13,288 nt of DNA from Eubacteriales Family XIII. Incertae Sedis bacterium (GCA_031289235.1 JAITPU010000051.1:1-13288), one strand, 5' to 3'. Positions 1-7,696 are shown, counted from the stretch's first letter. The notes: generated from the sequence alone by a model not told the origin. Program-made: numbers and translations.

Positions 1-2004
1 AACAGTCTGTTTTCTGAGAATTTAACGCCTCATGACGGTTATATCTTGATAAAAATAATTCGGGATATTCTGGTTTCGTGCGACGAGTCTCTTCGGAAGC
101 TTTTTATCACAAGATACCATGGATCAAAATCCTCTCTTTTCGTCAGGTTATGTATCGTCGCCATCGCAAAAAGTACCAGTTTGGGCAGCGAGGATAAAAT
201 TAAATGGCTTGTAGACAACGATATTCTATTGCCAGAAAAATATGGATTGTATGCTGACTTTGAGGTATATGAAATACTTGGCGCCGAGTTAAAGAATACA
301 TCGAACACGGTAAAGAAAGCTCTCATAAATTATATTCAACAAAAAGATGGTCGGGTAGATGAAGGCGGAAATGAGCATACATGGGATCAGTATGAGTTGT
401 GTTGTTGGATTGCGAATATTAGGAACGATTGGGAAGATGCAATAAATCCGCTTGTTTTGAAATACAAACAAGTGGATTCTTGGGCTACGGATTTGAAACC
501 TCAGAAGCGGAGCTTTGAAGCAGGATTGGCGCCAGAAGCGCCGTCCGCAATGGATGCCAATGATTTCATAGCAAAAGCAAACTCCAATCCTCAGAACGCA
601 ATAGACGAACTGTTTGCTACTCCAGAGTATGAAAAGAGATGGGGAAATGATATTTCCGGCATATACAATCTATATTTCAGAACTATTTGCGACGCCGTCG
701 AATCGGATGCCATAATTGCGATAAGATTATGGGATCTTGATTTTCAGAAAACAACTGCAGATAAGTATAAAAATAAAATAAAGTTGGCGATTATCGGTGG
801 GCTTAAAAAGGTTCCTGACATCCAGATATTTATGAAAATGCTGCCTCGCCTGTTGAAATTTGTTTGTGAAGTAACAGTAGAAGACTACCAAATGAACAGA
901 ATTTTATGCTATGTTCATGAAACCATTAATAAGAACAAGGGAACTTTTCAAACAGATATCGTTCCTTCCGTTGTGGAGCTATGCAAAATTATCTGGGAAA
1001 GGTTCAATTCGAATTTTGAGAATCAATATAATACAAATAATTTAACATCGCGGAGTCCGAATTTTTGGCCTTGTTCAATGATTGCTGTCTTGCTTAACTT
1101 GTTAGAATTGCACAATAGAGAAGCCGAAATCAGAAATATTCCTGAAGACATACAAAAGATTTTTGATACCGTTTTAATAACCGGAAATCAAGCTGCGCAA
1201 TATGCGGTTCTAAAAATATTTATGGATTTTCGTTTTGCTTATTGGTGTGAAGAAGATTATGGAATAAAGAAACTTATGCCGATAATAAATGCTCCAGTCC
1301 AAAATGATACCAACAGTTGGTATGCTTGGTCAGGTTTTCTTTTTAAACCGAACTATGATAATAAGATGCTCGGAGAAGGCTTATTTGAAGCAATTTGTAA
1401 ACTGCAACCTGATATCTTCCAAGTCTTTCCTGATTCACACACACAATATTTTAAAATTGTTCTTAAAGTATTGTCTTACTCAAGCATAAAGAACAAAAAA
1501 CGCTCAGATTTATTGAACGCCATCGCAAAAGACGATCGCAGCTCTGCAGAATTAATACACTGTATCGTTGAAGAGATTGTTGATGGCAACACGATTTGGG
1601 GGAAATGGGTCAGAAAGTTCATCCTTGACAGATTATTAAATAGGCCAGTTAAGCTCTCGGATAACGAGTTCTGGGAAATCTACAATCTTTCGTTTGTTGT
1701 CGGAGAAAAGATTACTGAGATTGCAAATGCAATAATCAGATCCAAGTACAAGTTGAATTTCAATAGTACGGTTGGGCATGGTTTCCATTTACCTGTGCTT
1801 GATACATGGTTTGAGAAACTGATGACTCACCAACAGGCATTTGTCGATCTTATATGTTATTTACTGTCAAATCATCAAGGACAAATAGATCACTGGTCCC
1901 TGCAACAAATATCTAATATTCGAGAAAAAGTTACGGATGATTATAAAACCATGATTGATAATGCCATTAATAAGGCGGGGGTGGTCTTGCCGCCACCGCG
2001 ATAG
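1..2004 (+). CDS. C-terminal part of a large helical protein, DUF4020-like; candidate SIR2/STAND-type defence protein (5' partial)
   Basis: The frame is open from base 1 with no stop, so the gene begins upstream of the window. The TTG at 46 is only the first internal start-like codon and has no ribosome site. About 667 residues are visible, ending at TAG 2002-2004. I see no signal peptide, membrane segment or catalytic motif; the protein is made of helix-like, Trp- and Leu-rich stretches. Near the C-terminus a segment with W-x-x-W, then D-R-L-x-N-R-P and a following L-S-x-x-E-F resembles, from memory, the DUF4020 C-terminal region of SIR2-domain proteins, which act as NAD-depleting anti-phage effectors. 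If so, the NADase or ATPase domain lies before the window and this part would be the sensor or scaffold. The gene is clearly more AT-rich than everything after 2.4 kb, which suggests horizontal transfer, and a transposase remnant follows directly. That a coding gene is present is near certain; the family is tentative. Confidence 0.6.
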   Translation, partial: NSLFSENLTPHDGYILIKIIRDILVSCDESLRKLFITRYHGSKSSLFVRLCIVAIAKSTSLGSEDKIKWLVDNDILLPEKYGLYADFEVYEILGAELKNTSNTVKKALINYIQQKDGRVDEGGNEHTWDQYELCCWIANIRNDWEDAINPLVLKYKQVDSWATDLKPQKRSFEAGLAPEAPSAMDANDFIAKANSNPQNAIDELFATPEYEKRWGNDISGIYNLYFRTICDAVESDAIIAIRLWDLDFQKTTADKYKNKIKLAIIGGLKKVPDIQIFMKMLPRLLKFVCEVTVEDYQMNRILCYVHETINKNKGTFQTDIVPSVVELCKIIWERFNSNFENQYNTNNLTSRSPNFWPCSMIAVLLNLLELHNREAEIRNIPEDIQKIFDTVLITGNQAAQYAVLKIFMDFRFAYWCEEDYGIKKLMPIINAPVQNDTNSWYAWSGFLFKPNYDNKMLGEGLFEAICKLQPDIFQVFPDSHTQYFKIVLKVLSYSSIKNKKRSDLLNAIAKDDRSSAELIHCIVEEIVDGNTIWGKWVRKFILDRLLNRPVKLSDNEFWEIYNLSFVVGEKITEIANAIIRSKYKLNFNSTVGHGFHLPVLDTWFEKLMTHQQAFVDLICYLLSNHQGQIDHWSLQQISNIREKVTDDYKTMIDNAINKAGVVLPPPR

Positions 2005-2026
2005 GTACACTAAAAGGACGCCGAAA

Positions 2027-2220
2027 ATGGTAGACGAAATATCAAAAGACAAGCTGATTAAATTTAATGCCGCAGCGTCTTCCCGGCTGAAACGGCGCTC
2101 CTGAAAGCGCTTTACCTTGCAACACTGGAAGCGACCAAAAAGTGGTCCATGCCACAACGTGGTTGGGGGAAAGTTTTAGGCGAGTTTGAAATTATGTACG
2201 AGGATCGCTTCCCCGAATAG
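2027..2220 (+). pseudogene. IS256-family (mutator-type) transposase remnant, internally deleted
   Basis: The frame 2068-2220 (TAG stop) encodes the typical last 50 residues of an IS256-family DDE transposase: F-P-A-E-T-A-L-L-K-A-L-Y-L, then the hallmark KKWSMPQRGWG and the final YEDRFPE. Full-length members are about 400 residues, so nearly all of the catalytic domain is missing. Just upstream, in another frame, an ATG at 2027 preceded by AAAAGGA opens MVDEISKDKLIKFN and then meets a stop at 2102. This looks like a transposase N-terminus joined out of frame to the C-terminus by a large internal deletion, but the N-terminal identity is only inferred. It cannot encode an active enzyme. Its position right after the AT-rich gene marks the edge of an acquired segment. 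Confidence 0.75.
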
Positions 2221-2349
2221 AATCGCCGCGAAGATTCCCCTGGCAAGGCTCACGCTTTGTTTCGCTATGCCTTGATATCCCGTGCAGGAGAAATTATTAT
2301 GGTGAAAACGCGGTCGAAGTCATCAATGGTTCCGGCCGCACCTAAAATA

Positions 2350-2370
2350 ATCTCAATAGGAGATCTTTTT
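2350..2370. terminator. Weak bidirectional terminator-like hairpin
   Basis: A 5-bp stem ATCTC/GAGAT with a 5-base loop is followed on the plus strand by CTTTTT and on the minus strand by TATTTT. It sits just beyond the stop of the minus-strand FMN reductase and at the end of the plus-strand junk region, where a shared terminator would be expected. The stem is short and AT-rich, so the call is weak. Confidence 0.35.
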
Positions 2371-2391
2371 ACAAAGTTTTTTCACTCTCCC

Positions 2392-2964
2392 TTATTCGGC
2401 GGTTTTTACGAACAGCTTCACCCAGTCGGCGAACGCGTTGGCGAACGCAGTCAGGAACGCCCTCTCACTCTCGTCAACCACCCCGTTCTTTACGATGTCA
2501 GCGGCGCCGCTGATATAAGCCTCCGGCTGCTGCATAACAGGCACATTGATACATATGAGCGCCTGCCGCAGCTGATGGTTTGCCGCCATGCCGCCCGATT
2601 TGCCGGGCGATACGCTGACTACCGCGCCGGGTTTTCCGCTCCACACGTTTTTGCCCTGCGGGCGCGACGCTATATCCAGCGCGTTTTTCAGCACGGGCGG
2701 AATCGAGCGGTTGTATTCGGGCGTGACGAACAAACAGCCGTCAAGCCCCGCCACCTTACCGCGGAACGCCGTCCATTCTTTGGGCGTGGTTCCGTCGTCA
2801 TCGTAACCCTGGTTGAACATGGTCAGCTGCCCGATATCTACGATTTCCGCGTCGAAGCCGTTGGGCATTGCGGCGGCTATAAAATCCGCAACCGCCCCGC
2901 TATAGGAACCCTTTCTCAAACTGCCCCGGAAAACCCCGATTTTAAGCTCTGTTTTTGCCGGCAT
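2392..2964 (-). CDS. NADPH-dependent FMN reductase family flavoprotein
   Basis: This encodes a 190-residue cytosolic flavodoxin-fold oxidoreductase that transfers electrons from NAD(P)H to FMN or, with bound FMN, to quinone, azo or chromate-like acceptors. The phosphate-binding loop GSLRKGSYS lies at residues 14-22, and the family signature TPEYNRSIPPVLKNALD at 81-97. SPGKSGG follows at 120-125. The length is normal for the family. I chose the ATG at 2964 because a perfect AGGAGGTG stands six bases before it; the in-frame GTG further upstream falls inside that ribosome site. A promoter candidate lies at 3004-3031, so the gene is probably transcribed separately from the operon ending at 3097. 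The physiological acceptor cannot be read from the sequence. Confidence 0.93.
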   Translation of the reverse strand: MPAKTELKIGVFRGSLRKGSYSGAVADFIAAAMPNGFDAEIVDIGQLTMFNQGYDDDGTTPKEWTAFRGKVAGLDGCLFVTPEYNRSIPPVLKNALDIASRPQGKNVWSGKPGAVVSVSPGKSGGMAANHQLRQALICINVPVMQQPEAYISGAADIVKNGVVDESERAFLTAFANAFADWVKLFVKTAE

Positions 2965-3003
2965 ACACTGCACCTCCTTTTTTAAGATTGAATACTATGT
3001 TTT

Positions 3004-3031
3004 ATTACACTCGGGCAAAAAATACAAGCAA
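3004..3031 (-). promoter_or_regulatory. Sigma-A-type promoter candidate for the FMN reductase
   Basis: Read on the minus strand there is a TTGCTT -35 and a TGTAAT -10 separated by 16 bases, with the start codon about 40 bases downstream of the -10 and a strong AGGAGG between. The hexamers are imperfect and the spacing is one base short of ideal. Confidence 0.4.
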
Positions 3032-3096
3032 TTCTTTCCGAAGCAGATACGCGCCAAACGCATGAAAAAGATTACGTTTCAGAAAGGCAAGGGGCC

Positions 3097-4617
3097 TCAT
3101 ATCCCGAGATATTTTTTAACGAATTCCACATCTGACGGCGTGTCCACGTACTTTACTCCGCGTTTCTGCCGCGTTTCCCTGCCCTTACCGGTCACCAGCA
3201 AGACCGAATCCGCGCCTGATGCGGCGACGGCCCGGCGGATAGCCTCCCCGCGGTCCGGAATGACAGCGCAGTCACAACCCTGCAAGGCCACGTATTTTTT
3301 GATTTCACGGCTTATGTCCTCCACCGATTCCTCACCTGCGTCTTCTTCCGTGATATAAACGAAATCAGCGTACCGCCCGGCCAATGTTCCAAGCTCCCGC
3401 CTCCGGTCCATAGCTTTTTTGCCGGGACATCCGAAGACAATGCTGATTTTCCTGCCGGGATATTCTATTCGCACCGAACGGAAAAGACTTTCAAAACTCA
3501 TCTTGTTATGGGCGTAATCCACGATGACGATCCTGTCCTTCCCGTCCTCGTATATCTCCATCCGACCGCTTACCTTCGCTTTTTTCAGGCCGGCGCGCAT
3601 ACTGTCCGCGGGGATATTCAGGCAGCAAGCCGCGGCTATGGCGGCAATCGCGTTCTCAGCATTGAAAACGCCTCTCATCGGCGCCGCGAATTCCTCGTCA
3701 AAGCTCTCCGCGCGCGCCCGGAAAGAAATACCGTTTTCCGAAGACCTCAGGTCATACCCATAAACATCCGCAGCTTCCGCTGTCCCGAAAGTGACGATTT
3801 CGGCGGATTTCGCCGCCGCTTCGGCGACGCGCCGGAAATCCCCCGCGCCGATGTTGACACAGGCTTTTTCGCACTGTGAAAATATTTTTAGCTTCGACCG
3901 GAAATAATCCTCAAAATCAGAATGCTCAGCGTCGCTGACGTGATCCTCACCTATGTTCAAAAAGCAGGCCACGTCAAAGATCAGCCCGAGCGTCCTGTCG
4001 TATTTCAACGCCTGACTGGACACCTCCATGACGAGATATTCTGCCCCGTTTCTTACCGCGTTGCTGAAATGTCTGTGCAGTTCCAAAGCTTCGGCGGTGG
4101 TCAGACGGGATTCTTCTCTCACCGCGCCGTCGTAATTCTCGACGCCGGAAAGCAGGGCTGCGGGATTTTTCCCCTGCGACTCAAGCCAGACGTCTAAAAT
4201 ATACTTTATATAGTAGACCGTCGTGGATTTTCCTTTTGTTCCCGTGACTCCGACAATCGTCAGCTTTTTCCACGCCTCGTCGTAACAGAGGTTCGCCATA
4301 AAAGCCATGGCTTTCCGGATATCGCTCACAATAATATAAAGCGGCCCGTTCGCGCCCGACGGATTCAGATCTCGCAAATCATACTTTTCCGCGCTCACAT
4401 ATCCGGCGGCCCCTTTCAGCAGAGCGTCTGTCAGATATTCCCGGCGAAAATGAGCGCCCTTGCATATAAACAGGACACCGCGCCCCGCCTCCATAGAATT
4501 GAAAGAAAGGGTTGTCACCGGCGTGTCCGCCGCCCCGGCGGCGTTAGTTTCCGTTAAAAGCCCCTTTTCCGCGAGCAGGCTTATGTACTCCCGGATCGTG
4601 TGAGATGCCACAGTCAA
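3097..4617 (-). CDS. murE: MurE-like Mur ligase, streptococcal (lysine-adding) type, with an altered specificity loop
   Basis: A 506-residue cytosolic ATP-dependent ligase of the MurE family, which adds the third amino acid to UDP-MurNAc-L-Ala-D-Glu. The three Mur domains are visible: N-terminal uridine-binding part (1-110), ATPase domain with P-loop GVTGTKGKST at 123-132, TTAEA at 173-177, EVSSQAL at 198-204 and the DH/EH-x-x-FEDYF-x-x-K stretch at 225-242, and C-terminal domain with VDYAHN at 366-371. GTKGK, SSQ (not SSH) and EH-SDFEDYF match the streptococcal L-lysine-adding MurE as I remember it, not the mDAP type. The loop that reads DNPR (mDAP) or DDPN/DNPA (Lys) in known enzymes is here TEEDAGEESV at 423-432, so the substrate is open. 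The usual GKGHE is GKGRE at 477-481. The TTG start is chosen because GAGAGG lies 8 bases before it; GTG at 4611 is the alternative. It is last in the operon, 45 bases after the racemase. Confidence 0.85.
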   Translation of the reverse strand: MTVASHTIREYISLLAEKGLLTETNAAGAADTPVTTLSFNSMEAGRGVLFICKGAHFRREYLTDALLKGAAGYVSAEKYDLRDLNPSGANGPLYIIVSDIRKAMAFMANLCYDEAWKKLTIVGVTGTKGKSTTVYYIKYILDVWLESQGKNPAALLSGVENYDGAVREESRLTTAEALELHRHFSNAVRNGAEYLVMEVSSQALKYDRTLGLIFDVACFLNIGEDHVSDAEHSDFEDYFRSKLKIFSQCEKACVNIGAGDFRRVAEAAAKSAEIVTFGTAEAADVYGYDLRSSENGISFRARAESFDEEFAAPMRGVFNAENAIAAIAAACCLNIPADSMRAGLKKAKVSGRMEIYEDGKDRIVIVDYAHNKMSFESLFRSVRIEYPGRKISIVFGCPGKKAMDRRRELGTLAGRYADFVYITEEDAGEESVEDISREIKKYVALQGCDCAVIPDRGEAIRRAVAASGADSVLLVTGKGRETRQKRGVKYVDTPSDVEFVKKYLGI

Positions 4618-4662
4618 AGCCCGTTCCTCTCCGCCCGAACAATCTTGATCAAATCATCGAAT

Positions 4663-5391
4663 TTAAATGTTTTTTGACTTTCTCAGCGGTTTTCCGCAAA
4701 AAACGATGGATTTTCGCGCCAAAATCTCCATCGCATCAATATAGAAACCCGAAAGGCGATGTGTCCTCCTGAAACACGAGAGTTCCGTACACGCGATGAT
4801 CGCGCTGTCACATTCCGCCAGCTGCAGTTCCGCTTCCACAGCGGCAAAATCAGCGTAATCAGTTTCTTTTCCTTTTTTGATGCCGTCGTAGATGATTTCC
4901 ATGACGCGCTTCTGATTCTCGGCGGAAGGAAGGAAAAACGCAAGGCCGCGTTTTTCGAGCTCGCGCTGGTAAAGCTCCGACCTGATCGTTCCGTCGGTGC
5001 CCAGTATCGCGATCTTCGCCGGTTTCGCGGCGTGCATCCTGCTGAATCTGGCATCCGTCTCGGCTGACGCCTCCCGCACCATATTGATGATCGGTATCCG
5101 CAGTTCCGCCTGCAATTCGCCGGCCAGCGCGTGAGCGGTATTGCACGGGATGGCTATCGCGGCCGCGCCGCTGTTTTCCAAATATTTCGCGTCTGAGAGC
5201 AGTTTTTCAAACAGGATCTCCCGGCCGCCGCTGAGCAGCAGCCCGGTGCGGTCCGGCATGGACGCGCGGCTTACCAGTATTATATCAAGATGCTCCTGAT
5301 CGCCGGACGCCTCTGTATTCTCTATGATCATGCTGTAAAACAACTGGCTGGCAGCGGGTCCCATGCCGCCGATCACGCCTAATACCTTCAT
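4663..5391 (-). CDS. Aspartate/glutamate racemase family protein, likely aspartate racemase
   Basis: A 242-residue cofactor-independent racemase. The N-terminal GVIGGMGPAAS (residues 5-15) is typical of the aspartate racemase branch. The two catalytic thiols are in place: Cys83 in IPCNTAH and Cys201 in IACTELS, the pair that abstracts and returns the alpha proton. Length fits the family (about 230-250). The ATG at 5391 follows GGAG by 9 bases. It lies 24 bases after the ATP-grasp ligase stop and 45 bases before the MurE-like gene on the same strand, so the three are surely one transcript. In enterococci an aspartate racemase gene stands next to the D-aspartate ligase gene and feeds it D-Asp for the peptidoglycan bridge; the same role is inferred here. 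Glutamate racemization is less likely from the motifs but not excluded. Confidence 0.9.
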   Translation of the reverse strand: MKVLGVIGGMGPAASQLFYSMIIENTEASGDQEHLDIILVSRASMPDRTGLLLSGGREILFEKLLSDAKYLENSGAAAIAIPCNTAHALAGELQAELRIPIINMVREASAETDARFSRMHAAKPAKIAILGTDGTIRSELYQRELEKRGLAFFLPSAENQKRVMEIIYDGIKKGKETDYADFAAVEAELQLAECDSAIIACTELSCFRRTHRLSGFYIDAMEILARKSIVFCGKPLRKSKNI

Positions 5392-5415
5392 TATTCAAGC
5401 TCCGTTTTGCCCTGC

Positions 5416-6648
5416 TCAGCCCGACCGGTTTTTTCCATAATATTTTCTGAATTTCAGATAGTGGGAGAGCAGTGATTTTTCCAGGCGCAGACGGCGCTTC
5501 AGGCCGCCGTCCGGCGGATAAAGCAACGGGTTTACGCAACGCCCGGCGGCGATGAGCTTCCGCATTTCCTCTTTATATTCAGGCGGCCCGACATAGCTGA
5601 AGGCGACTTTCTTCGGCACCACCATCCACAGCGAACGCTCCGTCACGGTTTTCGGTTCGGGAGAATTTCCGTAAATACAATCCTCAACCACATATTTCGC
5701 CAAGTTTTCACCGGCTCCCGTCACATAATAATTGCTTCTGCCCTGCCTGGCGTTGATCTCAAACACCTTATATTTTCCGTCTCTTCTGTCATATTTGACG
5801 TCGAAATTGGAAAAGCCCGTGTAACTCAGACTTTCCAAAAACGATTTCAGTCGGTCTTCCAACGCCTTATTATGTTCCGTGATTATGACGGCGTGGTTTC
5901 CTATGCCGTGCGGCGTATGCTCCTCCAGCAGCACATGGCCCAAGCATACGAGTTTTACCGCGCCGTTCCTGTCGGAATAGCACGTCAGCACCCGCATATA
6001 GGTGTCGTCGCCGGGTATGAAGTTCTGTATGATCACGGAATCGTCATAGCCGGATTCGTAAATCCGCTTCAATACGCCTTCCGTTTCTTCCGCGGAATCC
6101 GTCTTGAACACCTTCTTCTGTCCGGGAAAAGGATTTTCCCAGTAAGCGACGCTGTCCGAGGGCTTGATGATGAACGGACCCTCGAAGGGCGGTCTGAAGG
6201 TATCTCCCGCCTCCCTCCGGTGTACAAAGGTATCGGGATAGTCAACGCCGCTCTTCCCGCAGAGCGCGTAAAATTTCTCCTTATGCACCAGAGTGTCCAT
6301 GAGGCCGGCTGAAACACAAGGCGCCGTCACGTTTTCCGGATAGCTTCCAAGATTGGCGCTGACTCTCCGCACATAGCTGTCCCCGCAGCCTATAAGAAGA
6401 ACCTTTTGACCGCTGTGCCTCCTTGCGAATCCATCGACAAGCTCAAGGAAAATATCTTGCCTGTCCGCGTTTTCGTTGCAGGTATAATCAATTATGCCGC
6501 TGCCCGAGCACGGACCTGACAGCGCTTTCCCAAAGACGCGGCTTTTTACGCCGTACTGCTCATGGAACGCCCTTGCCATGCTGTACACGTTTATATCCCC
6601 CGCGAACAGCAGGGGAATAAAATCCGCGCCCGAAACCGGCCGTTTCAT
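5416..6648 (-). CDS. ATP-grasp ligase of the D-aspartate ligase family (peptidoglycan bridge)
   Basis: A 410-residue cytosolic ATP-grasp carboxylate-amine ligase. The N-terminal FIPLLFAGDINVYSMARAF stretch (10-28) followed by KALSGPCSGS is characteristic of the D-aspartate ligase group (AslA/Asl of Enterococcus and Lactococcus), which activates D-Asp as the beta-aspartyl phosphate and couples it to the lysine side chain of the stem peptide. ATP-grasp elements follow: IKPSD with Lys162, IIQNFIPGDDTYMRV at 206-220, and the Mg-binding NFDVKYD (Asp283) and FEINARQGRSNYY (Glu297, Asn299). The start ATG 6648 overlaps the upstream DUF975 stop as ATGA, with GAAGGA serving as its ribosome site, so translation is coupled. 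The racemase follows after 24 bases. The D-Asp substrate is inferred from family and neighbour, not proven. Confidence 0.87.
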   Translation of the reverse strand: MKRPVSGADFIPLLFAGDINVYSMARAFHEQYGVKSRVFGKALSGPCSGSGIIDYTCNENADRQDIFLELVDGFARRHSGQKVLLIGCGDSYVRRVSANLGSYPENVTAPCVSAGLMDTLVHKEKFYALCGKSGVDYPDTFVHRREAGDTFRPPFEGPFIIKPSDSVAYWENPFPGQKKVFKTDSAEETEGVLKRIYESGYDDSVIIQNFIPGDDTYMRVLTCYSDRNGAVKLVCLGHVLLEEHTPHGIGNHAVIITEHNKALEDRLKSFLESLSYTGFSNFDVKYDRRDGKYKVFEINARQGRSNYYVTGAGENLAKYVVEDCIYGNSPEPKTVTERSLWMVVPKKVAFSYVGPPEYKEEMRKLIAAGRCVNPLLYPPDGGLKRRLRLEKSLLSHYLKFRKYYGKNRSG

Positions 6649-7535
6649 TCCTTCTTTTCTTCAAAAGGATTATGCAGACCTTCCGCCGAATCTTTACCGG
6701 AAATCTTTTTCTTTTCCTCCGCGCTCTCCACGCTGCTTATAGAGCCTCCTTTCACGGTGAAATCCGCGTCGATGGCGTCATGTTTGCGATTTCCGCAGGC
6801 CAACTCGTAAAAAGCCGTAATCGCCACCTGGACGTAAATTAAGATATTCGCGTATACCAAGGCAGTCAAAGACATTGCAAACAAAGCGGTCACCCCTTGG
6901 GAATTACTCAGCCCGGCTATTAACGCTACAAAAAATAGCAAAGCAAAATACACGGAGCAAGTCAGAAGTATCCATCCCATAAACGAAAACTGCAAGCGGA
7001 ACAGCTTGAATTTATTGCCCTTCATAATGCGCTTGCTCTCCCGGAGAGCCTCAAAAACGCCGGTGTCAGGCTTATCCGCCATGACTAAAAACGCCATTGA
7101 ATAGCGGTACATGGCGATGATCCCCGGTATGATTAACAGCAGCGACCACAAAAAAATAAATAAGTTCATCACCATAAAAAGGCCAAAAGGCTTGAAAAAA
7201 CAGCTGAATCCTGAAAGCACCGTTCCCACGCCGCCTTCCCGCTTCCTGAAAAGCTCAAAAGAAAAATTGACAAATCCCAAAGTCATCGGGCCGGTGACAA
7301 CCAACGTATACAAATTTTTAAACAAATCCGTGGAAACCTTGCGCGCCGTGATCATTCCCAAATCTATCGAAATTAACCTTGCCCAACTCCAATTTGCGAA
7401 CAGCGTAGTGGGAACAAGAATCAGCGCTAAATACAATAATGCGCCTAAAATCGCGATTTTCCAGCGTCCCGTCAAAGATTCCCTCGCCATTTTGCGTATT
7501 TCGCGTACCGGCACCTTAAGTACAATATTATTCAT
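6645..7535 (-). CDS. DUF975 family integral membrane protein
   Basis: A 296-residue polytopic membrane protein of unknown function. Hydrophobic segments lie at about 27-46, 75-93, 117-142, 186-209 and 218-240. Family hallmarks are the MARESLTGRW near residues 16-25 and the block SMAFLVMADKP...EALRESKRIMKGNKFKLFRLQFSFMGW at 146-188, which matches the conserved core of DUF975 proteins common in Firmicutes. The C-terminal 45 residues are charged and probably cytosolic. The ATG at 7535 is chosen because AGGAGA precedes it by about 8 bases; a GTG 24 bases upstream lacks a site. It is the first gene of the four-gene operon and its TGA overlaps the start of the D-Asp ligase gene. The tight coupling suggests that it serves the same wall-related process, but DUF975 has no established biochemical role. 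Confidence 0.88.
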   Translation of the reverse strand: MNNIVLKVPVREIRKMARESLTGRWKIAILGALLYLALILVPTTLFANWSWARLISIDLGMITARKVSTDLFKNLYTLVVTGPMTLGFVNFSFELFRKREGGVGTVLSGFSCFFKPFGLFMVMNLFIFLWSLLLIIPGIIAMYRYSMAFLVMADKPDTGVFEALRESKRIMKGNKFKLFRLQFSFMGWILLTCSVYFALLFFVALIAGLSNSQGVTALFAMSLTALVYANILIYVQVAITAFYELACGNRKHDAIDADFTVKGGSISSVESAEEKKKISGKDSAEGLHNPFEEKKE

Positions 7536-7585
7536 AAGCAACTCTCCTGTCTGTCTCACACAGTTGTTGTTAAATTACAAGCTAT

Positions 7586-7614
7586 AGTATACACAAATTC
7601 TCAGGCCTTTACAA
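7586..7614 (-). promoter_or_regulatory. Sigma-A promoter of the DUF975/D-Asp ligase/racemase/MurE operon
   Basis: On the minus strand TTGTAA (-35) and TATACT (-10) are separated by exactly 17 bases, with a TG two bases before the -10. The start codon of the first operon gene is about 50 bases downstream of the -10. No other comparable promoter is seen inside the operon, whose genes overlap or are at most 45 bases apart. Confidence 0.7.
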
Positions 7615-7696
7615 GGTTCTGCGCCGAACGCGCAAAAAATTCTCGCCCGTTGCCACTATCCAAACATCGACAGGGGGTCGTTGTCATCCCCTCCGG

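Larger units (their letters stand above)
2005..2391. other. Gene-poor junction with transposase debris
   Basis: This 387-base gap separates the AT-rich large gene from the GC-rich remainder. It contains the IS256 remnant (2027-2220) and a weak hairpin with T-runs (2350-2370). Between 2221 and 2349 I see no convincing gene. A short open frame starts at ATG 2299 behind GGAG, but it runs straight into the antisense of the FMN reductase and resembles nothing known. No matching terminal inverted repeats could be paired around the remnant by eye. The stretch looks like decayed mobile DNA. Confidence 0.6.

Noticed and set aside
14..19. CTGAGA resembling the conserved core of a TPP riboswitch
   Set aside because: It lies inside the coding frame of the large gene, none of the other conserved riboswitch segments follow, and the only thiamine gene is 9.6 kb away. 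A second CTGAGA on the minus strand near 7600 lies between promoter hexamers and also lacks partners.
2270..2380. Minus-strand open frame of about 36 codons (SPIEIILGAAG then IDDFDRVF)
   Set aside because: It has no ATG/GTG/TTG start with a ribosome site and no recognisable family. It was considered as a broken gene remnant but support is too thin.
2257..2985. 242-residue plus-strand open frame over the FMN reductase
   Set aside because: It is the antisense of a clear flavodoxin-fold gene, is rich in Arg/His as expected for a GC-rich shadow frame, and matches no family. Only its first 45 codons lie outside the real gene.
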